Assembly (NCBI RefSeq): GCF_017163935.1
Contig: NZ_JABVZR010000004.1
Coordinates: 1 to 64,000, forward strand
DNA: 64,000 nt
Origin: Novosphingobium terrae
GTDB lineage: Bacteria; Pseudomonadota; Alphaproteobacteria; Sphingomonadales; Sphingomonadaceae
Reading direction: 5' to 3'
This document shows positions 17,708 through 26,369 of the stretch, piece by piece (positions within the stretch are counted from its first letter, which is position 1; every line of letters starts with the position of its first letter). A program made the position numbers and the translations under genes. Under the pieces are notes generated by a model. It was given only the letters and a program-made list of their open reading frames with translations. It did not search any database and was not told where the DNA came from.

Positions 17708-18442
17708 ATGAAGAATATCAAGAATTTCGCCCTGGCCGCTTCGGTCCTTCTGGCTGGCGCCGCTGTGCCTGCCTACGCGCAGGACGTGGCACAGGCCAGC
17801 TCGACCGACAGCGCCACCGTACAGGCGGCGGCGCCGCAGAGCGCCGCCGTGCAGCGCCCCAAGCTCGCCCGTTGGGGCATCGGCGTGACTGGCGGTTCGC
17901 TCGGCGTCGGCCCGGAAGTCAGCTATGCTTTGAATCGCCACCTTGCAGTGCGCGGCAACGTCACCTTCCTGTCCATCTCCGCTGACTTTTCCGGCGAGCA
18001 GAACTACCGGGGCACCGCCAACCTCGGCTCTGGTGGGCTGATGCTGGACTATCATGTCGGTGGTGGCGGTTTCCGCCTCTCTGCAGGTGCCCGTATCGAT
18101 GGCAACCGGGCCAAGCTGGTTGGCGCGCCGACCAGCACGATTGCCTTGAATGGCACCACCTACAGCCCGCAGCAGATCGGCACTCTTCACGCACGGGCTG
18201 ATTTTGCCACTGTCGCGCCCACCGTTACCATCGGCTACGCTGGCACCCTCAAGCACGGCCTCAAGTTCGGCATCGAGGCGGGCGCAATGTTCAGCGGCAG
18301 CGCGCACATCAAGGATATCACTGCGAGCAATGGGGGCGTTGCTGCCGCCGATCTGGATGGTGAGCGCCAGCGCATTCAGGACCAGGTGAACGACTACAAG
18401 GTTTACCCGATCCTCCAGTTCTCGGTCGGCTACCGCTTCTAA
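17708..18442 (+). CDS. Outer-membrane beta-barrel protein embedded in the pil operon
   Basis: The 244-residue protein has a clear signal peptide cleaved after AYAQ (about residue 22). A low-complexity Ala/Ser/Gln linker and alternating-polarity strands follow, ending in Phe (FSVGYRF), as in outer-membrane barrels of the OmpA/W-like size class. I do not recognise its family. It interrupts the canonical pilP-pilQ order and has its own ribosome site (GGAGAGCAGC). It may help the pilus cross or anchor in the outer membrane, or simply be a surface protein; both are inference. Confidence 0.7.
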   Translation: MKNIKNFALAASVLLAGAAVPAYAQDVAQASSTDSATVQAAAPQSAAVQRPKLARWGIGVTGGSLGVGPEVSYALNRHLAVRGNVTFLSISADFSGEQNYRGTANLGSGGLMLDYHVGGGGFRLSAGARIDGNRAKLVGAPTSTIALNGTTYSPQQIGTLHARADFATVAPTVTIGYAGTLKHGLKFGIEAGAMFSGSAHIKDITASNGGVAAADLDGERQRIQDQVNDYKVYPILQFSVGYRF

Positions 18443-18482
18443 GCACCGGCCCCGTCTGGCTTTCTACTCGCGGCCACTAAAC

Positions 18483-18505
18483 CCCCACCAGCTTTGCTGG
18501 TGGGG
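18483..18505. terminator. Strong hairpin before pilQ, no T-run
   Basis: A perfect 10-bp stem (CCCCACCAGC) with a 3-base loop lies between the barrel gene and pilQ. No T tract follows, so it is more likely an attenuator or mRNA-stabilising hairpin that lowers or separates pilQ expression than a full terminator. Confidence 0.55.
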
Positions 18506-18522
18506 TCCTCAAGGCAAATCGC

Positions 18523-20043
18523 ATGCAAAATCATCGAGACTATGTAGATCTTGCCACGGATGAGTGGCCGGGAGGCAGCGCAACCGTTTCATTTTTGGCG
18601 GTTTATAGCAGTGGCCACGCCCTGATCGTCCACGATCAGGCGCACAACAGCGAGGTACGCAAGCTACTCAAGCTTGTCGAAACGCGGTGGGATTTGACCC
18701 TTGAGCGCGAATATGTGCAGCTTGAGGACATCGCCAATGCCCGCCGCGATGGCCTTGCTGGGCGCCGTGGTGATGCCGACAGAGGCATGCAAGCAAGCAT
18801 TCTCGATTTGATCGAGGCCGCGCACAATCTGAAATCCTCGGACATTCATATCGGTGTGGATGAGAAGATCACAACCGTTTCTATGCGGGTCGATGGTCTG
18901 CTGAAGCCTCACACCACCTGGACGGCCGACTTTGGCTTGCGCCTCTTGGGCGCTTCCTACGCAATGGCCGACATTGCGAACAAATCCTATTCACCAGCCC
19001 GCTTCCTCTCTGCCCGGCTTGCGCCTCGACAAGGGCGTGATGACTGGAATTTTCCAGCGGGTCTGGAGGCTGTCCGCATGCAGTTCAACCCGAAAGCATT
19101 TGGGCAGAATTATGCGGTCTTGCGTCTGCTCGACACGATCCAGAACCACACGACGCTGGAGCAGCTGGGGTATGAAGAGGATCAGTTGCCCACGCTTCGC
19201 AATTTCGCGAGGCGTTACAAGGGGCTTTGCATTATCTCCGGCCCAACGGGATCGGGCAAGTCCACCTCGGTTTGCACGTTGCTCATGCGCCAGCGTGAGA
19301 CGGAGGCTGCGGAGGGGCGTGCTAGATCCTGCTTCACCATTGAAGATCCGCCCGAGCGGCGGCTCCCTGGCGCACAGCAGCTTGTCGTACCCAACACGGA
19401 CACCGACGAGGCCCGGCATGGTGCATTCGCGGATACGATCAAGGCCGCGCTTCGATCTGATCCTGAAATTCTGCTGATCGGGGAAATCCGCGACCAGATC
19501 ACGGCATTGCTGACCTTGCAGGCCTCAATGACCGGTCACCAAGTCTACTCGACCCTGCATTGCTCCACTGCCCATGCCATCCCCATGCGTCTGATCGACC
19601 TTGGAGCTGACCCGACTATCATTCTGAGCGGAGACGAATTGCAGGTTGCAGTTGCACAAATTTTGGCGGCGAAACTCTGTCCCCATTGCAAGGTTCCTCT
19701 CAGGGATGACCATAACAACCCGGATCTGAAGCTATTGCTCAGGGCGATCCCGCAAGGCGGATTTGTCGCAGGGAAGGGGTGTTCCGAGTGCAGGAACACG
19801 GGCGTCAAGGGCAGAACAGTGCTTGCCGAAGTGATCCGTACCGATGCCGATTATCTGAGCGTGCTCAAAGACAAAGGGATCTTCGCTGCTCGCGAATTTA
19901 CGCGGGCGCGGGGTGAACCCAGCATCGAGGACATTGCGATCCGCAAAGCGGCGCGCGGCGATATTAGCTGCAACGTGCTCCCTGAAATCATGGACCTTTC
20001 CACGCTCGCTAATCCGATTGTGGCCCTTGCAGAGGCTGGCTGA
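18523..20043 (+). CDS. pilQ: PilQ, pilus assembly ATPase (GspE family)
   Basis: The 506-residue secretion ATPase has Walker A GPTGSGKST (about 241-249), an Asp box with CFTIEDPPE, Walker B EILLIGEIRD and a His box (TGHQVYSTLHCSTA). A four-Cys zinc element, CPHC then CSEC, occurs near 388-430. It powers pilin extension at the inner membrane. The stop overlaps the pilR start (TGATG). Confidence 0.9.
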   Translation: MQNHRDYVDLATDEWPGGSATVSFLAVYSSGHALIVHDQAHNSEVRKLLKLVETRWDLTLEREYVQLEDIANARRDGLAGRRGDADRGMQASILDLIEAAHNLKSSDIHIGVDEKITTVSMRVDGLLKPHTTWTADFGLRLLGASYAMADIANKSYSPARFLSARLAPRQGRDDWNFPAGLEAVRMQFNPKAFGQNYAVLRLLDTIQNHTTLEQLGYEEDQLPTLRNFARRYKGLCIISGPTGSGKSTSVCTLLMRQRETEAAEGRARSCFTIEDPPERRLPGAQQLVVPNTDTDEARHGAFADTIKAALRSDPEILLIGEIRDQITALLTLQASMTGHQVYSTLHCSTAHAIPMRLIDLGADPTIILSGDELQVAVAQILAAKLCPHCKVPLRDDHNNPDLKLLLRAIPQGGFVAGKGCSECRNTGVKGRTVLAEVIRTDADYLSVLKDKGIFAAREFTRARGEPSIEDIAIRKAARGDISCNVLPEIMDLSTLANPIVALAEAG

Positions 20044-21164
20044 TGCTTTCCGAAACAATCCGCAAATTCCGTTCCTCTCTGGCAGAAAAATCAGGAGGAG
20101 AATTGGAGGTTAAGCTTGCCAAGCTTTACCTCATCGCGTTTCCGGCAACTCGGTACAAAATCTACAGTATGATGGCGCGGCTGTTGGATGCGGATATTGA
20201 TTCCCGCACGGCACTCGATTTCATTTATGATGTTGTGTCGAACGATGGCCGCAATCCGAACGAAATGGAATCCATCGCAGTTCGCCACTGGATTGCATCG
20301 CATCGCGAACATGGCCGCCTTTCGGAGGCGCTTCACGGGTGGGTTCCTACCAGTGAGGTTTTACTCCTCGAAGCAGGAGAGCGTTCGGGCAAGTTCCAGC
20401 AAGCTCTTACGGTCATGCTGCGGCTCAACGACAAGATGAGTTCGATACGAGGAACCATCATCGGCAAACTGGCCTACCCGTCTGGCACCTTGCTTATGCT
20501 GTGCGGCGTGATCTACTTTTTGTCGATCAAGTTCATGCCGCCCATGATCGCCATTAAGGGTGACAATGCGATGTGGATGGGTAGTGCCGCCCAGACCGTC
20601 GCATTTCTTACGTGGTCGGAGACTTGGATGGTCCCGACACTCGCTGGCTTCTTCGGCATCGTGGCGCTCATTTTCTTCACCTTGCCCAGATTCCGGGGTG
20701 GGTTGCGAGCGATGCTCGACCGGTTCCCGCCTTGGTCGGTCCATCGCTTCATCACTGGAACTGGATTCCTCACCGCTACATTGGTGCTGATGGAGTCCGG
20801 GCGAGGATTGGTAGATTCTCTCGCACTCACCCGGCCCAACGCATCTCCATATCTGGCGTCCAAGATCGACAAGATTGAGGCGGAAATGCGTGAAGGCGCT
20901 GATTTCGGCGGTGCGCTCCTGGCGAGCGGCGAGAATTTTCCCGATCGCGAGCTGATCAAAGAGATTCAGATCTACGAGCGGATCGGTCGCCTTGATGAGG
21001 GGCTTTTGGCTGTTGTTGAACGGTGGATGGAAAGTGCCACCGCGAAGGTGAACAGACAAATCACCCTCATGTCTAACTTAGTTCTCTTCTCAACTTTCGG
21101 GGTATTAGGTTTCGTATTTAACGGAATTTACGACATTATTTCTCAACTCAAGCAGGGATACTGA
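20043..21164 (+). CDS. pilR: PilR, pilus inner-membrane platform protein (GspF family)
   Basis: The 373-residue protein has two GspF-like repeats, with membrane segments at about 145-165, 190-220 and 335-365. The cytoplasmic motif LLLEAGERSGKFQQAL is characteristic. It pairs with PilQ to insert pilins. It is encoded directly after pilQ and one base before the pilin gene. Confidence 0.88.
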   Translation: MLSETIRKFRSSLAEKSGGELEVKLAKLYLIAFPATRYKIYSMMARLLDADIDSRTALDFIYDVVSNDGRNPNEMESIAVRHWIASHREHGRLSEALHGWVPTSEVLLLEAGERSGKFQQALTVMLRLNDKMSSIRGTIIGKLAYPSGTLLMLCGVIYFLSIKFMPPMIAIKGDNAMWMGSAAQTVAFLTWSETWMVPTLAGFFGIVALIFFTLPRFRGGLRAMLDRFPPWSVHRFITGTGFLTATLVLMESGRGLVDSLALTRPNASPYLASKIDKIEAEMREGADFGGALLASGENFPDRELIKEIQIYERIGRLDEGLLAVVERWMESATAKVNRQITLMSNLVLFSTFGVLGFVFNGIYDIISQLKQGY

Positions 21165-21165
21165 T

Positions 21166-21753
21166 ATGAGTATCATTCAAAATGATGTGGCGGCCTGTGG
21201 CAATTCGGTCAGCATCGGAGGCTCTGTCCTTGCCGGTCTCCTGAAGCGTCATCGACAGGCTCAGGAAAGCCGCCAGTTCGGTGCTTCTCTTATTGAAGCG
21301 CTGCTATTCCTTCTGATCGTGGCTATTATCGCCATCGGCATTTTCGCGCTGTTTTCTAACAGCTGGTCAAGCTCGAAGGTTCAGACCGAAACTGGTTATC
21401 TCCAGTCCATCGTGTCTGCCACCCAGCAATTTTACGCCACGAACCGCGATTACGGTAACGCCGATATCACCTCGGCCCTGATTACGACGAAGGCAGCGCC
21501 GGCGCCGACGATCGTCGGCAACACTCTGCGCAATAGCTGGGGTGGCACCATTACCGTGGTGGGCAATGGCGACACTTTCACTGTTGCGACCACCAATATT
21601 CCCGCCAAGGAGTGCATCCAGCTCTCGCAGATCTCCATCAATCCCATCTCCGTCTCAATCAACGGAGGCGGTCAGACGCTTCCTTTGACCGCTGCGGCGG
21701 CAGCGTCGGCATGCTCCAGCACTACCAACACCATCTCCTGGAACATCCGATAA
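21166..21753 (+). CDS. pilS: PilS, major type IVb prepilin
   Basis: The 195-residue prepilin has a long 39-residue leader ending QFG. Processing gives a mature N-terminus ASLIE with the invariant Glu5, followed by a hydrophobic helix (ALLFLLIVAIIAIGIFALF). The long leader is typical of type IVb pilins. The mature domain ends with two cysteines that could form the usual disulfide (AKEC and SAC). PilU at 23575 is the likely peptidase. Confidence 0.88.
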   Translation: MSIIQNDVAACGNSVSIGGSVLAGLLKRHRQAQESRQFGASLIEALLFLLIVAIIAIGIFALFSNSWSSSKVQTETGYLQSIVSATQQFYATNRDYGNADITSALITTKAAPAPTIVGNTLRNSWGGTITVVGNGDTFTVATTNIPAKECIQLSQISINPISVSINGGGQTLPLTAAAAASACSSTTNTISWNIR

Positions 21754-22208
21754 TGCAGATCCTCGGCATTCTAATCGCCCTTTTGGCGATCGGGATCGCC
21801 ATCCCGTTTTCGGGAGGGGGGTATACCCCCTCCCGCATCGTCAGCTTTGATTATCAGGCTGAACTCAACGTGAGCCTGATCGAGGCATTTTCAAGAGCTG
21901 CTTGGGCAGCGGGTCGCACCATGGGGCAAGGGCCTATCGACCGGTCTAGCATGGCCCTTCCAAGCGGTTTTGCGGACGACCCCAATCGCCCGTTCCAAGC
22001 ATGGTCTGACGGTAGCTACATTTACGTTTGGTCAGCTAGCAATGACCCCACATTGTTGAAGCCGAGTGCCCCATTCCCAGGGCTTCAGGCATCCGATGTT
22101 CAGGTTGGAATTGCTGGACCATCCTCGATTCAATGGCGCGACGGAAGCTCTGCGCCAAAGCCCGCCAACATTCCCGACAACTGCCTTGTCATAAGGATGC
22201 ACTACTGA
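21753..22208 (+). CDS. Small single-pass pilus protein (PilM-like)
   Basis: The 151-residue protein has an N-terminal hydrophobic segment (MQILGILIALLAIGIAI) and a small extracytoplasmic domain (SMALPSGFADDP, YIYVWSASND). This architecture resembles PilM of IncI pili, but the position between pilS and pilV is unlike R64. The start ATG overlaps the pilS stop (TAATG), and the stop overlaps the pilV start, so it is tightly coupled to the pilin genes. A minor-pilin or assembly role is inferred. Confidence 0.6.
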   Translation: MQILGILIALLAIGIAIPFSGGGYTPSRIVSFDYQAELNVSLIEAFSRAAWAAGRTMGQGPIDRSSMALPSGFADDPNRPFQAWSDGSYIYVWSASNDPTLLKPSAPFPGLQASDVQVGIAGPSSIQWRDGSSAPKPANIPDNCLVIRMHY

Positions 22209-23575
22209 TGCCGCTCCATACAATCAGCGCACACGAAGAAATCAGTGCTGTCGATCAGAGCAGGCAGGCGGGTTTCACCATGGTTGAAGCTGTCCTTTCG
22301 CTATCTCTGATGGCTGTCATGGCGGTAGGGATCGGTGAGGCGATTAATCGCAATAGCAACAACATTGGCTTGGCCAATGTTGCGTCGCAAATGTCAGAAC
22401 TGCGCGCTGCGACTGATCGCTATGTGCAGGATAATTTCATGTCTCTTTCCTCGGCGGCAGCAGGAGGGCCAATCGAGATTCCCATCTCGACTTTAGCCAA
22501 TGGAAATTATCTACCTCCCTCTTTCAATAGCACGAATCTGTACCAACAGACCTATCATGTTTATTTACGTGAGCGCTCATCAAGCGTTCTTGAAAGCATG
22601 GTTGCGCCCACAGGAGGCAGGGCGTTATCTATCACGGAAGGCGGAAACATCGCCCTTCTGCTGAAGGGCGTCGGTGGATATGTCCCCCAGGGCTCTGGCA
22701 ACGCAGTAGGATCGCGCGGCGCTTGGAACCTCTCGCTGGCGTCCATAGTGCCCGGTTCTTCGCCTCGGCCATCTGGTGCGGCGGTTGCGTACCAGATCCA
22801 TTATAGCGTCTACGGCCCTACTGGTGCGCTAATAAGGTACGCCACGGGCAATCCGTTGGACAACCAAATGGCTGCAACGCTCAATATGAACGGCAATGCC
22901 ATTAGCAATACCGGGACGATCACGGGCAGCCAGTTTGTCAGTAACGGCAGTGCGAACGGCCCATCTGTTATTGCAAATACCCCAAACATTGGTTCGACCG
23001 GTGGCATTCAGCTCCAGGGTAACCCATCAACAGGCGTGGCTTACTTCCAAGTCACTGATAAAGATGCACATGCCCAATGGGGGTATGCTGCAATCACCCC
23101 GGATGGTCTTTGGAACTGGTCTGGAACAATCAACGCTGCAAACTTGCTTATCAACGGGCAGCCGATTGGCGGAATACCAGCTGGCGTGATTGTGGCGTTC
23201 TCGGGCGCCTGCCCGTCAGGTTGGAGCGAGTACGGTGGCGCGCGAGATAGGGTGATCGTTGGAGCTGGTGGAAGCTACTCGACGGGACAGACCGGGGGCT
23301 CGGATAGCGTTGCACTCAGTGTCAACCAGATGCCGTCCCATAGTCACGGTGAATTCTCAAATCAGGCCTCTAATTCAAACATATCTTCAGCTTCACAAGC
23401 GCCGGCGGTTGGTACTAATGCGGCAGGTGATAAATATTTTAACTATAGTATTACAGGTGCTGGGAATGCCGCTTCCACCGGAAATTGGATCGGGCAAACG
23501 CAATATGTTGGAGGCGGTCAGCCCTTTGATAATCGCCAGCAATTCGTTGCCCTAAATTATTGTCAGAAGAACTAA
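22208..23575 (+). CDS. pilV: PilV, minor pilin/adhesin with phage tail-collar-like tip
   Basis: The 455-residue protein has a 22-residue leader ending QAG; mature FTMVE has the type IV Glu5 and a hydrophobic helix. The C-terminal 110 residues resemble phage tail-collar domains (GVIVAFSGACPSGWSEYGG, NQMPSHSHGE, ALNYCQKN). In R64, PilV is the tip adhesin that recognises recipient LPS, and its C-terminus is swapped by a shufflon. No alternative C-terminal segment is found here, since pilU follows at once. Confidence 0.85.
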   Translation: MPLHTISAHEEISAVDQSRQAGFTMVEAVLSLSLMAVMAVGIGEAINRNSNNIGLANVASQMSELRAATDRYVQDNFMSLSSAAAGGPIEIPISTLANGNYLPPSFNSTNLYQQTYHVYLRERSSSVLESMVAPTGGRALSITEGGNIALLLKGVGGYVPQGSGNAVGSRGAWNLSLASIVPGSSPRPSGAAVAYQIHYSVYGPTGALIRYATGNPLDNQMAATLNMNGNAISNTGTITGSQFVSNGSANGPSVIANTPNIGSTGGIQLQGNPSTGVAYFQVTDKDAHAQWGYAAITPDGLWNWSGTINAANLLINGQPIGGIPAGVIVAFSGACPSGWSEYGGARDRVIVGAGGSYSTGQTGGSDSVALSVNQMPSHSHGEFSNQASNSNISSASQAPAVGTNAAGDKYFNYSITGAGNAASTGNWIGQTQYVGGGQPFDNRQQFVALNYCQKN

Positions 23576-24216
23576 TGTTTACGATTACCCCTCACATTGT
23601 TGCCGGTGCACTTGCGGCATCCGCTGCAACGCCAGTTGTCGCTTATCTGGGGCTCAAGGTGGCGAAAGCCACTGATACGGCTCTTTCCGGGATGAGGCCG
23701 ATCAGCTCTCCAACCTCGATCGGCCTGGGCGCCACAATTGCAGCGGCGGCTGTCTTTGTGGCGCCAACCTTCTCCGTTGCCACCGTGATCTTGGCGGCTG
23801 TCTTAGGTGCCATTGTGGCTGCTGATTTCGCCAACATGATTATCCCAGATATTCTTGTGACCGGACTAGCGATTATTGGCCTCGCGAGCAGGCCGTATGC
23901 ACCTTTTGTCGCATGGCACACTCTGGCTTGGGCAGGTGTTGGAATTTTCATATTGGGACAAGCCTTCGCCGCGTTCATGCGGTGGCGCCTTAATCAAGTG
24001 GCATTTGGTGGCGGGGACGTAAAGCTGATGGCGGCGCTTGCCGCGAACATTCCATCTGCTCACCTAGGCCTTGTGTTTCTCCTTGGGTGCGGGCTTGCGA
24101 TATTCGGTCACTGCGTGCGACCAGTACGCCACATGCCCTTTGGGCCCTACCTCGCGACAGGCTTCCTACTGGCTTGCCAAATGACGCACTGCTTTTTTGA
24201 TCCGACCTTGATCTAG
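23575..24216 (+). CDS. pilU: PilU, type IV prepilin peptidase
   Basis: The 213-residue A24 aspartyl protease is almost entirely membrane-embedded. The two catalytic aspartates lie in VAADFANMIIPD and in FGGGDVKLM (the GxGD motif). It lacks the N-terminal cysteine methylation domain of chromosomal PilD enzymes, as expected for plasmid PilU. ATG 23575 overlaps the pilV stop. It is the last gene of the operon. Confidence 0.87.
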   Translation: MFTITPHIVAGALAASAATPVVAYLGLKVAKATDTALSGMRPISSPTSIGLGATIAAAAVFVAPTFSVATVILAAVLGAIVAADFANMIIPDILVTGLAIIGLASRPYAPFVAWHTLAWAGVGIFILGQAFAAFMRWRLNQVAFGGGDVKLMAALAANIPSAHLGLVFLLGCGLAIFGHCVRPVRHMPFGPYLATGFLLACQMTHCFFDPTLI

Positions 24217-24290
24217 GTTGCTACTCAGGTGCACCGCTGCGACGCAGTCGCTCAACCAATCGCAGATCCGGCCATTACTGATTGACCTAG

Positions 24291-24327
24291 TAACCGTATG
24301 CGCTTATATAAGCGTCATTGGTTACGG
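24291..24327. promoter_or_regulatory. Long palindromic operator, copy 1
   Basis: The core CGCTTATATAAGCG (24301-24314) is a perfect 14-bp palindrome, flanked by TAACC and GGTTA arms. The same stretch recurs at 43329-43365 next to a ribbon-helix-helix regulator gene, with one base change in the core and one in the right flank. It lies in the otherwise empty 24217-24494 gap, upstream of a small membrane-protein gene. Confidence 0.7.
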
Positions 24328-24494
24328 GATTGATATGTAGCTGGTATTAAGCGATCAAGTTGTATCAGGCGTGCATTAATAGTTGTCAGCATTATAGGTA
24401 GATGTACTACATCATTCCTTATTGACATGGCGACGAGCTAAAGCAATGGGATTTCAAGGGGTTCTTGGGGGAAAACAGGTGGACGAGGTTGTAA

Positions 24495-24818
24495 ATGAAT
24501 ATTGGGTTGGTTCATGATTTCAGTGCAATCATCAGCAAGGTAATCTCTCGATTTTCTTTGCTGTTTGCGCCAATCGGCTTAATGATTGTTATAATATCTA
24601 ATTTTGTGCCTGAAAAGTTTGGTGATCGTGATGTTCGGGCGTTTGTGAATTTCGACGTCAAGATTGCATATGCCGTTCTGGCTTTAGCGCTCTCTGACTA
24701 TATCGGTCAGCATTATGCTCTCAGATACGCTAAATCCCTCAAGCTTATGGTGTATGGACATTTTCTGTTCCAGGCTACCGGTTTGGGGTTGGGCGGGACG
24801 ATGTTAGCCGTTTTGTAA
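24495..24818 (+). CDS. Small integral membrane protein, unknown
   Basis: The 107-residue protein has about three hydrophobic segments (about 20-40, 58-72, 85-105) and no recognised family. It is AT-richer than the pil genes. The long palindrome shared with the ribbon-helix-helix locus lies 165 bp upstream. A role in entry exclusion or pilus interference would fit the position, but nothing in the sequence shows it. Confidence 0.6.
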   Translation: MNIGLVHDFSAIISKVISRFSLLFAPIGLMIVIISNFVPEKFGDRDVRAFVNFDVKIAYAVLALALSDYIGQHYALRYAKSLKLMVYGHFLFQATGLGLGGTMLAVL

Positions 24819-25154
24819 TTTGGTCAATCGAGACTTCGGGTCGCAATACACTTTTCCTATCACAATATGGTCATAGCCAATTGTGGTAATATGAGTTTGG
24901 AAGTTTGACCGGATAGCTAAGGTCAACAAGAGCATAGAAAATTCGCGATGGGCCATCACGATATGGCCAGCGATTACTATGTTGCTGCCCACACTCTTCA
25001 CTACGCATTGCGTGACGGGCCCTCAGCACTGTCTTAAGCGATGACTGACACGCCTTAGCAAGCGCACGCGCTCTAACGTCGGCGCCGGTCGCCCCCAAGG
25101 TCGCAGCTCTGGCGCGTATGCGTTTCTTGTAGTGGGGGGGCGGGCTGGCGCCGG
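24819..25154. other. Gap without recognised gene
   Basis: Open frames here are short and lack ribosome sites or coding character. The segment marks the switch from the pil backbone to accessory genes. I see no hairpin or repeat worth naming. Confidence 0.5.
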
Positions 25155-25733
25155 TCATAGTGGCCCGCATAATTCAGAATCAAGAGTGTCGTCGGTACTA
25201 TCGGCGGTATCCAATATCGGTGCCGTGCCTGCCGGCAGGGAGCCAAACAGCGTTTCTAAAATCTCATCCATCGTGTCGATCCGGCGAAATAGCTTGCTGG
25301 GCACTTTGCTGTGGTTTGTGCGTAGCGGGCGATCGCCGGTTTCGCGTCGCCCGCTACGTTTGGGGCTCGCGAAACTTGACAGTTCAGGCAGAGGCGTCCC
25401 TGGCGCTCCACCAAACCACCAAAACGGGCCAAGATCGAGATCCAGTGTCACGCTGATCCATATTACGCATCCGCTCGGCTTTTCGACGAGCGCGCGGGCG
25501 ACCGAGACTGGTGACGGTTTGCCGCGAATCCCCGTTTTGAACTGGATATGGCGCACAATCTGTCCCCGGCCCATAACCAGATCATAGCCATGAGCGTCGA
25601 ACTCGGATCGCAAGATTTCCACATCCGTGATGCCACGCCGCCAAAGCGTTCTGAGGGCTTCGCCGACGAAAACGTGTTCGACAATGCGTTCCCGCAGCGT
25701 CGAATGATGCGAGTGCATGTCGATATTTACCAT
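25155..25733 (-). CDS. Possible PD-(D/E)xK nuclease-like protein
   Basis: The 192-residue protein has a feature of PD-(D/E)xK folds: an early acidic helix (ILRSEFD), then GYDLVMGRGQIVRHIQFKT, giving D-(x)n-QxK, around residues 42-67. The remainder (FWWFGGAP, a Thr/Asp-rich tail) is unfamiliar. Similar small nuclease-like proteins occur in accessory and defence regions. It stands alone on the minus strand. Function is not established; the fold call is by motif only. Confidence 0.55.
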   Translation of the reverse strand: MVNIDMHSHHSTLRERIVEHVFVGEALRTLWRRGITDVEILRSEFDAHGYDLVMGRGQIVRHIQFKTGIRGKPSPVSVARALVEKPSGCVIWISVTLDLDLGPFWWFGGAPGTPLPELSSFASPKRSGRRETGDRPLRTNHSKVPSKLFRRIDTMDEILETLFGSLPAGTAPILDTADSTDDTLDSELCGPL

Positions 25734-26043
25734 TGCTGAATTGGTCCTTTACGCCGGGGATCTACGCCTCCCTATCTGTCATGCGTTGCCATATCTACCT
25801 ACTGCGTGGCAGACACAACGCGTTTGCTGAAGGCATAGGATGGAAGGCACGCCCTCTAATTGATCTTTCATGGCCTCGTGCGCGACGCGACGTGGTGCAT
25901 TGCCGGCCCTAACCCGGGTTGCACGACCAATCGGCAGCGCCGGCTATGCTTCGTAATTTTTGCCGCTATAGGGGCCAAGGGCGAGGACGGTTCTCATAGC
26001 CGTGTGGGCCGTCAAACTGCTCGCCCAAAGGAGGTGATGCAGA

Positions 26044-26130
26044 ATGACCAATTACGAAGTGGCACAACTCATGATCGCCGGGCTTGGCTTGGTGGTCGCG
26101 ATTGTGAAGCTGGGGCAGCGTAACCGCTGA
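26044..26130 (+). CDS. 28-residue Hol-Tox-like membrane peptide
   Basis: The peptide starts MTNYEVAQLMIAGLGLVVAI and ends VKLGQRNR: a short polar head, one membrane helix and a basic tail. The M-T-x-Y-E start, L-M-I-A and I-V-K-L pattern resembles the putative holin-like toxin (Hol-Tox/TxpA-like) peptides of Firmicutes. An unusually perfect Shine-Dalgarno (AAGGAGGTGAT, 26028-26038) precedes it by five bases. A 12-bp hairpin lies downstream, and a second short frame beginning MTAYEALSI follows. The 25734-26043 gap upstream holds no other gene. Confidence 0.6.
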   Translation: MTNYEVAQLMIAGLGLVVAIVKLGQRNR

Positions 26131-26177
26131 TCTAGCGGGGGTGGGGGCCTAGCCGGGCCTCTGCCCCTTTTAGGTTT

Positions 26178-26207
26178 GAACCCGCCGGGTAGCCGCCCGG
26201 CGGGTTC
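26178..26207. other. 12-bp hairpin between two Hol-Tox-like frames
   Basis: GAACCCGCCGGG pairs perfectly with its complement across a 6-base loop. No T-run follows on either strand. The right arm ends directly before the ribosome site (GAGGTGAG) of the truncated second frame at 26220, so it may be a translational or stability element. Confidence 0.55.
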
Positions 26208-26219
26208 GAGGTGAGCAGA

Positions 26220-26249
26220 ATGACTGCTTACGAGGCGCTATCTATATAG
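26220..26249 (+). pseudogene. Truncated second Hol-Tox-like frame
   Basis: ATG is followed by TAYEALSI and a stop. The first seven codons give the same M-T-x-Y-E start as the 28-residue peptide at 26044, and a GAGGTGAG ribosome site precedes it. It looks like a decayed tandem copy or a leader peptide; at this length the call is tentative. Confidence 0.35.
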
Positions 26250-26369
26250 CACAATTTTTTGTTCCTCCAAGAGGCAGAACGCACGGCGCTCGATCTAAAC
26301 GGCAAAATCACGGCCTGCTGATCGGAAGTTTGGGCAACGATCCGCCGCCTGGCCAAATTCTGCCCCCCA

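Noticed and set aside
23150..23175. A sequence resembling the R64 shufflon site inside pilV
   Set aside because: The match is partial, only one copy was seen, and there is no second C-terminal segment or Rci recombinase.
24871..25170. Open frames between the membrane protein and the nuclease-like gene
   Set aside because: They lack ribosome sites and recognisable motifs, and one is antisense to the nuclease-like gene.
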